From: Acidobacteriaceae bacterium
GTDB lineage: Bacteria; Acidobacteriota; Terriglobia; Terriglobales; Acidobacteriaceae
Direction: 5' to 3'
Assembly (NCBI GenBank): GCA_003168235.1
Contig: PMSZ01000462.1
Coordinates: 1 to 5,686 of the forward strand
DNA length: 5,686 bases
The first letter of the stretch is position 1; each line of letters starts with the position of its first letter. The notes under the pieces were generated by a model, which worked only from the letters and a program-made list of their open reading frames with translations, was not told the origin of the DNA and did not search any database. The position numbers were made by a program, and so were the translations under genes. Shown here piece after piece: positions 1-5,555 of the stretch.

Positions 1-238
1 GGCTCTCGATGAGATTGCTCAACTTCTGGATCTGCTGCTGCTGCGCGGCCAGAGCGTCTTTCAGCGACTGCACGTCGGCCGCGGTCACAGCCGGCGGCGC
101 CGCCTTCTTGGCAACGGCCTTCTTTTGTGCAGGCTTTGCCGGCGTTGCCGTAGTCGAATTGGTGGTTTGAGACCAGGCGCCGGCTGAGAGTGCCGTCAGC
201 GCGAGGATAGTTAACAACATGCGTGGGGCTGACTTCAT
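1..238 (-). CDS. Secreted coiled-coil protein, N-terminal fragment (possible outer-membrane porin)
   Basis: Only the first 79 codons are inside the window; the gene continues past the left edge. The start is ATG at 238-236, with an AAGGAG-type ribosome site about 11 nt upstream (near 250-256). Residues 1-23 look like a signal peptide: Lys2 and Arg6, then a hydrophobic run LLTILALTALSAGA, with likely cleavage after AWS or nearby. Residues 24-51 form a Thr/Ala/Pro/Lys-rich linker. From about residue 52 comes a heptad-like, Gln-rich helix (DVQSLKDALAAQQQQIQKL) that should form a coiled coil. An exported protein with a short N-terminal coiled coil is typical of many acidobacterial outer-membrane porin-like proteins, and a phosphate-selective porin next to ppk1 would make sense, but no barrel sequence is visible. 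It could equally be another periplasmic or cell-envelope coiled-coil protein. It is transcribed divergently from ppk1. Export is well supported; function is a guess. Confidence 0.75.
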   Translation of the reverse strand, partial: MKSAPRMLLTILALTALSAGAWSQTTNSTTATPAKPAQKKAVAKKAAPPAVTAADVQSLKDALAAQQQQIQKLSNLIES

Positions 239-391
239 AAAATAAATCTCTCCTTTTTGTTTTTGGTCACTGACACATCTCGGGGGAGTAGCAAAAGCCA
301 TTGAACCGGTTGCCGGAAGTGCGAAGGCTACGACGAGCTTCCCGTCCGATGGTTAACTGTTATTCCATAATGTAAATCATACTAATAGACA

Positions 392-400
392 TTATCCACA
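392..400 (+). promoter_or_regulatory. DnaA-box-like 9-mer
   Basis: TTATCCACA matches the classical high-affinity DnaA box exactly and lies in the AT-rich core of the divergent region. No second consensus box was seen in the window, so this is not an origin. It could be a DnaA regulatory or titration site, or chance. Confidence 0.3.
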
Positions 401-448
401 TTAAAGACATGCACGCGACTTTCCATTCCCCTGCTGGTGTCTCGCGGA

Positions 449-471
449 CGCTAAGATATGTGTCTTCAGCG
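449..471 (+). repeat. Imperfect hairpin upstream of ppk1
   Basis: CGCTAAGA at 449-456 can pair with TCTT plus AGCG at 463-471, with one bulged C at 467 and a 6-nt loop. It is not followed by a T-run, so it does not look like an intrinsic terminator. It may be an operator or leader structure; function is unknown. Confidence 0.25.
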
Positions 472-560
472 ACTTAGGGTGGAGCCGGCCAGTCGATCGA
501 GCACTTGAGGAGTGCACAGAGTTGCAGCACCAAAACGAAACCGGTGCCGAAGTGGAGGGT

Positions 561-569
561 TGTTATACT
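561..569 (+). promoter_or_regulatory. Candidate extended -10 promoter for ppk1
   Basis: TGTTATACT fits the extended -10 pattern TGnTATAnT with TATACT at 564-569. No good -35 is seen 16-18 bp upstream, which is tolerated for extended -10 promoters. Transcription would begin near 576, leaving a leader of about 175 nt before the ATG at 751. This agrees with placing the ppk1 start at 751 and not at the upstream TTG (505). Confidence 0.35.
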
Positions 570-750
570 ATTTAAGGCTGCGGTCTCCCCGTTCCTGCGC
601 CCAGGGATGGGTTCCTTTTGCAATCGGCAGCAGCAGTCTGCAGGCGTCGATTTCGCCGCCGCAACAAGGAAGAAAACTCAACAGTACACGCCGCACGAAC
701 ATGCCGCAGTAAGAAGTGGACGTTCCACCTTGACGACGGGTCCGGCAAAT

Positions 751-2907
751 ATGGTCAGGCAAAAATCGAGTGATCGCGCGCCGCTTCTGAACCGTGAAGG
801 GTCGTGGCTGAAATTTAACTGGCGTGTGCTCGAAGAAGCGGACGATCTGCGGAACCCACTGCTGGAACGCGTCAAGTTTCTCGCTATTTCCGCCAGCAAT
901 CTCGATGAATTCTTTGAGGTCCGAGTCGGAGGTCTGCTGCAGCAGCTCGAAGATGGCCACAACTCCACTACCGACGACGGCATGACCATGGCGGAGGAGC
1001 GGGAGCTGATCAAACAGGCGACCCACGAATTTGTCGAAGAGCAATATTCATGCTGGAACGACCGCTTGCGTCCGCAACTGGCGGAGCAGGGAATTCGCGT
1101 CCTCGGAATCGACGAACTGGACGACACGGCACGCGCATTTGTGGACGACTATTGCGAACGCGAGCTCGATCCGCTGCTGACTCCGGTCACGGTCGATCCC
1201 GCGCATCCATTTCCGCGTGTGATCAACAAAGCACTCTGTGTGGCGCTGCTGCTGCGCCGGCGGCGTCGCTCGTCGCTCACATATACCGGAGTGGTGACGG
1301 TTCCGCGCGCGCTTCCACGGCTGGTTCGTTTGCCGTCGGAGGGAACGGTCGATTTCATTTTTCTCGCCGATCTGGTCGTGCATCACGCGGTGCGGATGTA
1401 TAAAGGTTACGACATTGTTTCCTCAGCCGCCTTCCGCGTTACGCGCAACAGCAATCTTTATCTTCAAGAAGAAGAATCGCGCAATCTGCTGGAATCGGTG
1501 CGCGCGGAATTACACAACCGCCGCAAGGGAGACGCGGTGCGGATGGAAATCGAGGCTGGCGCCGACCCGGAGATCATCGAGCGCCTGGGTACGGTTTTCG
1601 AGATTGATCCCTGGCAGATTTTTCCCGTGAACGGCCCGGTCAATCTTTCGCGTCTCTTCAACATTTACGACGGAGTGGAGCGGCCGGATTTGAAGTTTCG
1701 CGTCTACGTGCCGCGCGAGTTGCGCCTGACCGCGAAATCGCACGACCTGTTTGAAGAGCTGCGCCGCCACGACGTTCTGCTGCACCATCCCTACGATTCG
1801 TACGACACGGTGATGTCGTTCATTCAATCGGCCGCGGAAGACGAGCGCGTGCTCTCCATCAAGCAGACGCTTTACCGGACAAGCGAGCATTCGCTGATCG
1901 TTCCCGCGCTCATGGCAGCCGCGGCGCACAAAGAAGTTACGGCGGTGGTGGAACTGAAGGCGCGCTTCGATGAAGCGTCGAACATTCGCTGGGCGCGCGA
2001 CCTGGAAGACGCCGGGGTGCAGGTCTTCCACGGATTGGTGGGGCTGAAGACGCACTGCAAGCTTTGCCTGCTGGCAAGGCGTGATCCGGATGGAGTGACG
2101 CGCCAATACGCGCACCTGGGCACGGGAAATTACAACGCGACGACCGCTCGCATTTACACCGACCTTAGCTTGCTCACCGCCGATCCGGAGATCACCGGCG
2201 GCGTCCACGATGTTTTCAGTTTTTTGACCGCCTACGCAGAGAACCCTAGCTACGGGCCGCTGCTGGTTGCGCCGCTGGATCTGGCCGAGAAATGCATCGG
2301 CTTGATTGAACGTGAGGCGGAGCACGCTCGCGAGGGGCGTCCGGCGCGCATTGTCGCCAAGATGAACGCGCTGCTCGATGTAAATATTATCCAGACCCTG
2401 TACCGCGCATCCCAGGCGGGAGTCGACATTGAGTTGATCGTGCGCGGCATGTGCGCCTTGCGGCCGGGGATTCGCGGTATCAGCGATCGCATTCGGGTGC
2501 GCAGCATTGTCGGCCGATTTCTGGAACACAGCCGCATCTTTTGCTTTGAGAACGGGGGCGAACCCGACGTCTACTTGGGCAGCGCCGACTGGATGAATCG
2601 CAATCTGCACGAGCGGGTTGAGGTGCTGTTCCCGCTGAAGAACCCGCTGCTGCGCGACCGGGTGCGGCATGAGATTCTGGCAGCGTATTTCGCCGACAAC
2701 GTGAAAGCCAGATTTTTGCAAAGCGATGGCCGCTATCTGCGTCCCTGGCAATCGTTACGCGGACGAAGCAAGAAACCACCTCGCGGTCCCGCAGCATTCA
2801 GTTCACAGGACTTTCTCATGGGCTTGGCGGAAGGCACGAAGACGATCGAAGAGATTCCATCTGTGGCTCCCAGACGCGCTTCAAGGGCCTTGATCGGAAA
2901 GGAATAG
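751..2907 (+). CDS. ppk1: Polyphosphate kinase 1 (PPK1)
   Basis: PPK1 reversibly moves the gamma phosphate of ATP onto a growing inorganic polyphosphate chain through an autophosphorylated histidine. The chosen start gives 718 residues, against 688 in E. coli. The N domain begins with SWLKFNWRVLEEA and NLDEFFEVR (Asn50, matching E. coli Asn45). The head domain spans about 110-320. The first phospholipase-D-like C domain carries KQTLYR (Arg376), ELKARFDE (Arg405) and the LKTHCK motif with His435, the phosphorylated residue. The second histidine, His455, is in YAHLGTGN. The last domain has VRGMC (Arg565) and LEHSR (His593). All catalytic and ATP/Mg-binding positions I can align are kept. A basic, Pro-rich tail of roughly 50 residues follows the conserved core. 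The reading frame is open back to TTG 505, but the added 82 residues are not PPK-like. ATG 751 has only a weak ribosome site (ACGGG at 736-740); in-frame TTG 730 is an alternative. It probably forms an operon with sixA. Confidence 0.97.
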   Translation: MVRQKSSDRAPLLNREGSWLKFNWRVLEEADDLRNPLLERVKFLAISASNLDEFFEVRVGGLLQQLEDGHNSTTDDGMTMAEERELIKQATHEFVEEQYSCWNDRLRPQLAEQGIRVLGIDELDDTARAFVDDYCERELDPLLTPVTVDPAHPFPRVINKALCVALLLRRRRRSSLTYTGVVTVPRALPRLVRLPSEGTVDFIFLADLVVHHAVRMYKGYDIVSSAAFRVTRNSNLYLQEEESRNLLESVRAELHNRRKGDAVRMEIEAGADPEIIERLGTVFEIDPWQIFPVNGPVNLSRLFNIYDGVERPDLKFRVYVPRELRLTAKSHDLFEELRRHDVLLHHPYDSYDTVMSFIQSAAEDERVLSIKQTLYRTSEHSLIVPALMAAAAHKEVTAVVELKARFDEASNIRWARDLEDAGVQVFHGLVGLKTHCKLCLLARRDPDGVTRQYAHLGTGNYNATTARIYTDLSLLTADPEITGGVHDVFSFLTAYAENPSYGPLLVAPLDLAEKCIGLIEREAEHAREGRPARIVAKMNALLDVNIIQTLYRASQAGVDIELIVRGMCALRPGIRGISDRIRVRSIVGRFLEHSRIFCFENGGEPDVYLGSADWMNRNLHERVEVLFPLKNPLLRDRVRHEILAAYFADNVKARFLQSDGRYLRPWQSLRGRSKKPPRGPAAFSSQDFLMGLAEGTKTIEEIPSVAPRRASRALIGKE

Positions 2908-2916
2908 TCGCGCCAT

Positions 2917-3447
2917 ATGTTTCTATATTTCTTGCGCCACGCCAGCGCCGGGCAACAGTTGAGCAGCGCGAAGAAGGACGAGAAGCGCGGCTTAGACAAA
3001 GATGGCATCGAGCAATGCGGATACATCGGCCGGGCGCTGGCGGCGCTCGGCGTACAAGTGGAGATTATTGTTTCGAGTCCTCTGAAGCGCTCCACGCAAA
3101 CCGCGGCGCTGGTAGGCAACGAGATGGGACACGAAGGCAAACTGGTGATCGAGAACGCTCTGCGGCCACAGGCTGGGTTTTCCGATTTCCAGAAAATGCT
3201 GGAGAAATATGCGCGGCAGGATTCGATGCTGGTGGTGGGGCATAATCCGAACTTGCGCGAGTTTCTGGGACGCGTGATCAGCGACAGTGGCTGCGAAGCG
3301 GTAGTAGAGTTGAAAAAAGGCGCAGTGGCAAAAGTTGAAATGCGGCGGAATTCCGGATCGCTCAGTTGGTGCATTACGCCGCGCATTCTGCGCGCGCTTC
3401 ACGCCGCGGCCACCGAAAGTTCACGGCCAAAGACTTCGCGGAAGTAG
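2917..3447 (+). CDS. sixA: SixA-type phosphohistidine phosphatase
   Basis: A 176-residue member of the histidine phosphatase superfamily (phosphoglycerate-mutase-like fold). The catalytic RHG-like motif is at the very N-terminus, FLRHASAG, with Arg7 and nucleophile His8 at the same number as in E. coli SixA. SSPLKRSTQTA holds the conserved Arg58, and VVGHNPNL holds the second histidine, His109. SixA enzymes remove phosphate from phosphohistidine on proteins; in E. coli the best-supported target is NPr of the nitrogen phosphotransferase system. Here the target is unknown. The ATG lies 9 nt after the ppk1 stop, and its ribosome site AAAGGA overlaps the last ppk1 codons, so the two are almost certainly co-transcribed. 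The C-terminus is about 15 residues longer than E. coli SixA (161), and this non-conserved tail is the part that overlaps the convergent phosphatase gene. No signal peptide is present, so it should be cytoplasmic. Confidence 0.93.
   Translation: MFLYFLRHASAGQQLSSAKKDEKRGLDKDGIEQCGYIGRALAALGVQVEIIVSSPLKRSTQTAALVGNEMGHEGKLVIENALRPQAGFSDFQKMLEKYARQDSMLVVGHNPNLREFLGRVISDSGCEAVVELKKGAVAKVEMRRNSGSLSWCITPRILRALHAAATESSRPKTSRK
3399..3447. other. Convergent 49-bp overlap of sixA and ppx 3' ends
   Basis: sixA stops with TAG at 3445-3447 on the plus strand, and ppx stops with TGA at 3401-3399 on the minus strand. The last 15 codons of sixA and the last 15 or so of ppx are read from the same bases. No hairpin with a T-run is seen on either strand here, so each transcript probably continues as antisense RNA into the other gene. 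Confidence 0.85.
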
Positions 3448-4967
3448 GCGCCGTCTTTTTCAATCGACCAGACTTCCAGGTCAACGCTGGCTTTGCCGCG
3501 CGGCGTCAGTTTCATGGTGACGCGTCCGCCGCGCGATGAAACTACAACCTTAGCTACCGACTGGCTTCTCCCCATATTCAAAGCGCGGGCGATGCGCAGC
3601 AGCACCGACGCTTTGGTCACGTCCTCCTGTTCTTCGAGGCTCAGAGAACTCAGCGGGCCATCTCCGGGCGCGGGGCGCGATTTCCCCAGATAGCGGGCTA
3701 TCGAGCCGATGATCCGTCGCTGTTGCGGCGTGTAACCAAGAATTTCCGAATTGGCGATGATGTAGTAGGTGTGTCGGTGATGGCCGTTGCGGTTGACGTA
3801 GTCTCCTACTTCGTAGAGCATGGCCGCAGCTGAGAGCCATTCGCGATACTCTGCGGGAAGCTGATGCACCGATTTGAGCGAAGAAAACAGCAGCAGCGCT
3901 GAATCGCGAACCTGCAAGGCATGGTGCAGATCGACGCGGTAATGTTCGACAGCGCGCTTGATCGATTCCCAGCGTTCCGACTCGATGGCCCGACCGGAGC
4001 GCGTGCTGCGATCGTAATCGGCCGCCATCTGGGCCAGGATGCCGTCGCGCAGTCCTAGCGGTGAGTAACGAAATCCAGGGAGATGGCAGCGCTCCAGCAA
4101 CTCCGCATAAGCCAGCGCACCGGCGCATATGATTTCCGCACGGCGCGGACCGATTCCCGGGACTTTTTGCCGCTGCTCCAAAGTGAGGCGCGTCATTTGT
4201 TTAGCGATACGGCGCACCATTTCGCGGGTAGCATATTTTGAAACAAGGTTTGAAGCAGGGTTCGAAGTGCGCGTGACCTTGCGGAACTTCTTGGCGCGAG
4301 CCAGACGGCTGGCGAGACCGACCAGTGCGGCGGCGGTGCCGGAGGTGGCAATGACGGCTCCAACCCGGGCGGCCTTCACCCGTCCTTGAATGCGCGCGAT
4401 CTCGCGGGTGACAAACTCCTGCAGACGCTTCAGTTCGTTCTTGCGTGGCGGATCATGCTTGAGGAATTCACCGGTCAGCCGCACAGCGCCAAGCGGCAAG
4501 CTCACTGTATCGCGCAGTTGTCCGTCGCGCGAGAGCGTGAGCTCGCAACTGCCGCCGCCGAGGTCCGCCAGCAAAACACTGTGTGCGCCGAGCCTGGTGG
4601 CGGAAATAATGCCGAGATGAATGAGACGGGCTTCTTCCAGTCCGGAAATGATTTCGATTGTCCAGCCTGTGGTTGAGCGCACCCATTCAACAAACGTCCG
4701 GGAATTGCGGGCGTCGCGCAACGCCGCTGTGGCCACGACTCGCACCGAGTCGGTGCCGCACTCCTGCATGGCGCGATGGAAACGACGCAACACCTGCACG
4801 GTTTGCGTCATCGCCTCGGGCGAAAGCAGACCGCCGCCAAAGACGCCTTCGCCCAACCGCGTTACTTCGCGGTCTTCATGAATTTCTTTCAGGCGTCCGG
4901 CATGCAGGCGCGAGATTTTGAGGCGAACAGAGTTGGACCCGATGTCGATGGCGGCAAAAGTGGGCAT
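3399..4967 (-). CDS. ppx: Ppx/GppA-family phosphatase (exopolyphosphatase or pppGpp phosphatase)
   Basis: The product is 522 residues, close to E. coli PPX (513) and GppA (494). The N-terminal actin-like ATPase-fold half shows AAIDIGSNSVRL (residues 5-16, phosphate loop), VVATAALRDA (77-86), SGLEEARL with the Glu111-Glu112 pair aligning to the catalytic Glu121 region of E. coli PPX, DLGGGSCEL (135-143), the SGTAAAL segment (209-215), PGIGPRRAEII (270-280) and LGLRDGIL (304-311). The C-terminal half (about 330-500) is the HD-like domain with HHRHTYYII. The E. coli HEVG element appears here as YEVG (Tyr385-Glu386), and the usual RYHRK reads RYLGK, so the putative metal-ligand histidines are missing. 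Such enzymes release phosphate from polyphosphate ends or from pppGpp; sequence alone does not separate the two, but the position next to ppk1 favours polyphosphate. Start chosen at ATG 4967; GTG 4994 would add nine residues, CENTDSHS after the initiator, that do not belong to the family. Neither start has a clear ribosome site. The 3' end overlaps sixA by 49 bp. Confidence 0.93.
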   Translation of the reverse strand: MPTFAAIDIGSNSVRLKISRLHAGRLKEIHEDREVTRLGEGVFGGGLLSPEAMTQTVQVLRRFHRAMQECGTDSVRVVATAALRDARNSRTFVEWVRSTTGWTIEIISGLEEARLIHLGIISATRLGAHSVLLADLGGGSCELTLSRDGQLRDTVSLPLGAVRLTGEFLKHDPPRKNELKRLQEFVTREIARIQGRVKAARVGAVIATSGTAAALVGLASRLARAKKFRKVTRTSNPASNLVSKYATREMVRRIAKQMTRLTLEQRQKVPGIGPRRAEIICAGALAYAELLERCHLPGFRYSPLGLRDGILAQMAADYDRSTRSGRAIESERWESIKRAVEHYRVDLHHALQVRDSALLLFSSLKSVHQLPAEYREWLSAAAMLYEVGDYVNRNGHHRHTYYIIANSEILGYTPQQRRIIGSIARYLGKSRPAPGDGPLSSLSLEEQEDVTKASVLLRIARALNMGRSQSVAKVVVSSRGGRVTMKLTPRGKASVDLEVWSIEKDGAYFREVFGRELSVAAA

Positions 4968-4970
4968 AGA

Positions 4971-4990
4971 GTGAGAATCAGTATTCTCAC
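4971..4990. promoter_or_regulatory. Perfect inverted repeat at the ppx start
   Basis: GTGAGAAT (4971-4978) and ATTCTCAC (4983-4990) are perfect inverted copies around a 4-nt CAGT centre, ending 3 nt before the ppx ATG on the minus strand. It sits where a ribosome site is expected and none is visible. It could be a repressor operator over the promoter start or an mRNA hairpin controlling translation. On the minus strand a weak -10-like AATACT lies inside it, with TTGCGC 19 nt upstream. Confidence 0.5.
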
Positions 4991-5061
4991 ACACCGGTTA
5001 ATTCGCGCAAGCCTGGATGCCTTCCGGTCGCGGGTCAGGTTGAAACTCGCCGCGCCGCGGC

Positions 5062-5088
5062 TCGGTCGGACCGGCTTGGTCGGACCGA
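5062..5088. repeat. Tandem GGTCGGACCG repeat forming a strong hairpin
   Basis: GGTCGGACCG occurs at 5064-5073 and again at 5078-5087, a 14-bp period. Each copy is nearly self-complementary, and together they can fold as a 27-nt stem: TCGGTC pairs with GACCGA and GACC with GGTC, with a single G-G mismatch between the two helices and a short loop. No T-run follows, so it is not an evident terminator. Confidence 0.5.
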
Positions 5089-5100
5089 TGTTTACTCTTT

Positions 5101-5127
5101 GGTACCTCCACCCCCCCTCCCCCTGGT
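5101..5127. repeat. C-rich tract, first of a similar pair
   Basis: The tract begins GGTACC, runs through seven Cs at 5111-5117 and further C/T, and ends CTGG. A similar arrangement, beginning GGTGCC and ending CTGG, lies at 5449-5473. The minus strand is G-rich enough for a two-layer quadruplex. This C-rich style resembles dispersed intergenic repeats I associate with acidobacterial genomes, which is unverified. Confidence 0.3.
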
Positions 5128-5170
5128 CTATACGAATCATGGGGTTAGCGGGAAATTCTTGCTTCGGTCT

Positions 5171-5207
5171 TTGATTCTAAAAGACTTGGGCTAAAGTATT
5201 TATAAAC
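5171..5207 (+). promoter_or_regulatory. AT-rich promoter-like or repeat element
   Basis: TTGATT at 5171-5176 is followed by an AT-rich patch containing TAAAGT (5192-5197), TATTTA (5197-5202) and TATAAA (5201-5206). Spacing between the -35-like and best -10-like hexamers is not ideal (15, 20 or 24), so a promoter is possible but not certain. The repeated look of GATTCTAAA and TTTATAAA suggests a short repeat unit. Confidence 0.3.
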
Positions 5208-5236
5208 CAATGGCTTACGATGCAAAGGGCCAAATC

Positions 5237-5254
5237 CCCGTTTTGGTAAACGGG
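5237..5254. repeat. Perfect 7-bp hairpin
   Basis: CCCGTTT (5237-5243) and AAACGGG (5248-5254) pair perfectly around a TGGT loop. No T-run follows. It may be an operator or part of a structured RNA beginning after the AT-rich patch at 5171-5207. Confidence 0.4.
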
Positions 5255-5313
5255 CGCAACTCGCGAGCATATCGATCAGGCTTTGATTGTCGCATTGGAG
5301 CGAGATGCGTGTC

Positions 5314-5329
5314 TGTGATGGCGATCACA
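5314..5329. promoter_or_regulatory. CRP/FNR-family binding site (CRP consensus)
   Basis: TGTGAT-GGCG-ATCACA matches the CRP consensus TGTGA-N6-TCACA at all ten core positions and also has the inner T/A pair. Symmetry extends one further base each side (C and G). It lies about 236 bp before the kinase start and about 347 bp before the ppx start. TGTGAT half-sites follow at 5336-5341 and 5478-5483. Which gene it would control is not clear from spacing, since no good promoter is placed at the usual -41 or -61 distance. Confidence 0.55.
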
Positions 5330-5403
5330 GTTGGATGTGATGAAAAATCGGTGGCTCGGCGGTCGATGGTTGGAGAGGATTCGCCGCATGCGGTCGGGAC
5401 GCT

Positions 5404-5434
5404 CCCACTCAAGCCAAAACCGGGCTTGAATGGG
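5404..5434. repeat. Hairpin, first of two overlapping
   Basis: CCCA and TCAAGCC (5404-5415, split by C5408) pair with GGCTTGA and TGGG (5423-5434, split by A5430), giving 11 pairs, one C-A mismatch and a 7-nt A-rich loop. I associate this CCCACTCAAGCC motif with dispersed acidobacterial intergenic hairpins, from memory only. Confidence 0.5.
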
Positions 5435-5456
5435 GCACCGGCCTGTTAGGTGCCCC
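5432..5456. repeat. Hairpin, second of two overlapping
   Basis: GGGGCACC (5432-5439) pairs perfectly with GGTGCCCC (5449-5456) around a 9-nt loop. It shares bases 5432-5434 with the preceding hairpin, so in RNA the two stems compete at their junction. The following bases are C-rich, not T-rich, so a classical intrinsic terminator is unlikely. Confidence 0.5.
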
Positions 5457-5526
5457 CCTCCTCCTCCCTCTGGCTAATGTGATCGCCAACAATCCTGCTT
5501 AGCCCCCGCCAACCCCATGGCCTTCA

Positions 5527-5555
5527 TTGACTTGCCCGTTTCATCCACGTAGGAT
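5527..5555 (+). promoter_or_regulatory. Candidate kinase promoter overlapping its ribosome site
   Basis: TTGACT (5527-5532) and TAGGAT (5550-5555) are 17 bp apart, a reasonable sigma-70 type pair (5/6 and 4/6 matches). Transcription would start near 5562, making the kinase mRNA almost leaderless. The same bases contain AGGA (5551-5554), 10 nt before the GTG, which would serve as a ribosome site if transcription starts further upstream. The two readings exclude each other. Confidence 0.35.

Larger units (their letters stand above)
239..750. other. Divergent intergenic region between the secreted-protein gene and ppk1
   Basis: About 510 bp without a convincing gene. The part at 352-412 is clearly AT-rich against a GC-rich background and is the natural place for divergent promoters. 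Several -10-like hexamers occur there on both strands (CATAAT at 366-371 on plus; TATGAT and GATAAT on minus), but none has a good -35 at proper spacing, so no promoter is assigned in the AT-rich core. The ppk1 frame stays open back to 505, but residues encoded by 505-750 do not resemble the PPK1 N-terminus and are read as leader. A small inverted repeat, GTGGA/TCCAC with a 3-nt loop, lies at 716-728 just before the ppk1 start. Confidence 0.6.

Noticed and set aside
355..378. Possible Pho box (CTGTTAT followed by an AT-rich stretch) upstream of ppk1
   Set aside because: The first half resembles CTGTCAT, but no second copy lies at the required 11-bp spacing, so PhoB control is not supported.
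505..750. N-terminal extension of PPK1 from TTG 505 (800-residue version)
   Set aside because: The residues have no PPK1 resemblance, the ATG 751 product aligns with the E. coli numbering almost exactly (His435), and a promoter-like element lies inside the extension.
1510..2751. 413-codon open frame on the minus strand within ppk1
   Set aside because: It is the antisense shadow of a strongly conserved GC-rich gene; its His/Arg/Gln-rich product shows no domain, and ppk1 is unambiguous.
2733..3386. 217-codon minus-strand open frame across the ppk1/sixA junction
   Set aside because: It is antisense to two well-identified genes, with no recognisable motif and no ribosome site of note.
5237..5330. 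Cyclic-di-GMP (GEMM) or other known riboswitch
   Set aside because: Hairpins are present, but the conserved core sequences of the riboswitch classes I could recall do not line up.
5210..5449. 79-codon open frame beginning ATG at 5210
   Set aside because: It has no ribosome site, its third-position base use is more mixed than in the real genes, its end runs through the two hairpins, and it contains the CRP-type palindrome. The first residues (IPVLVNGRNS) faintly recall small PilZ proteins, but the rest does not follow, so neither a gene nor a PilZ remnant is claimed.
5404..5470. Intrinsic terminator at the overlapping hairpins
   Set aside because: The stems are good, but the following bases are C-rich with no T-run, and no gene on the plus strand ends just upstream.
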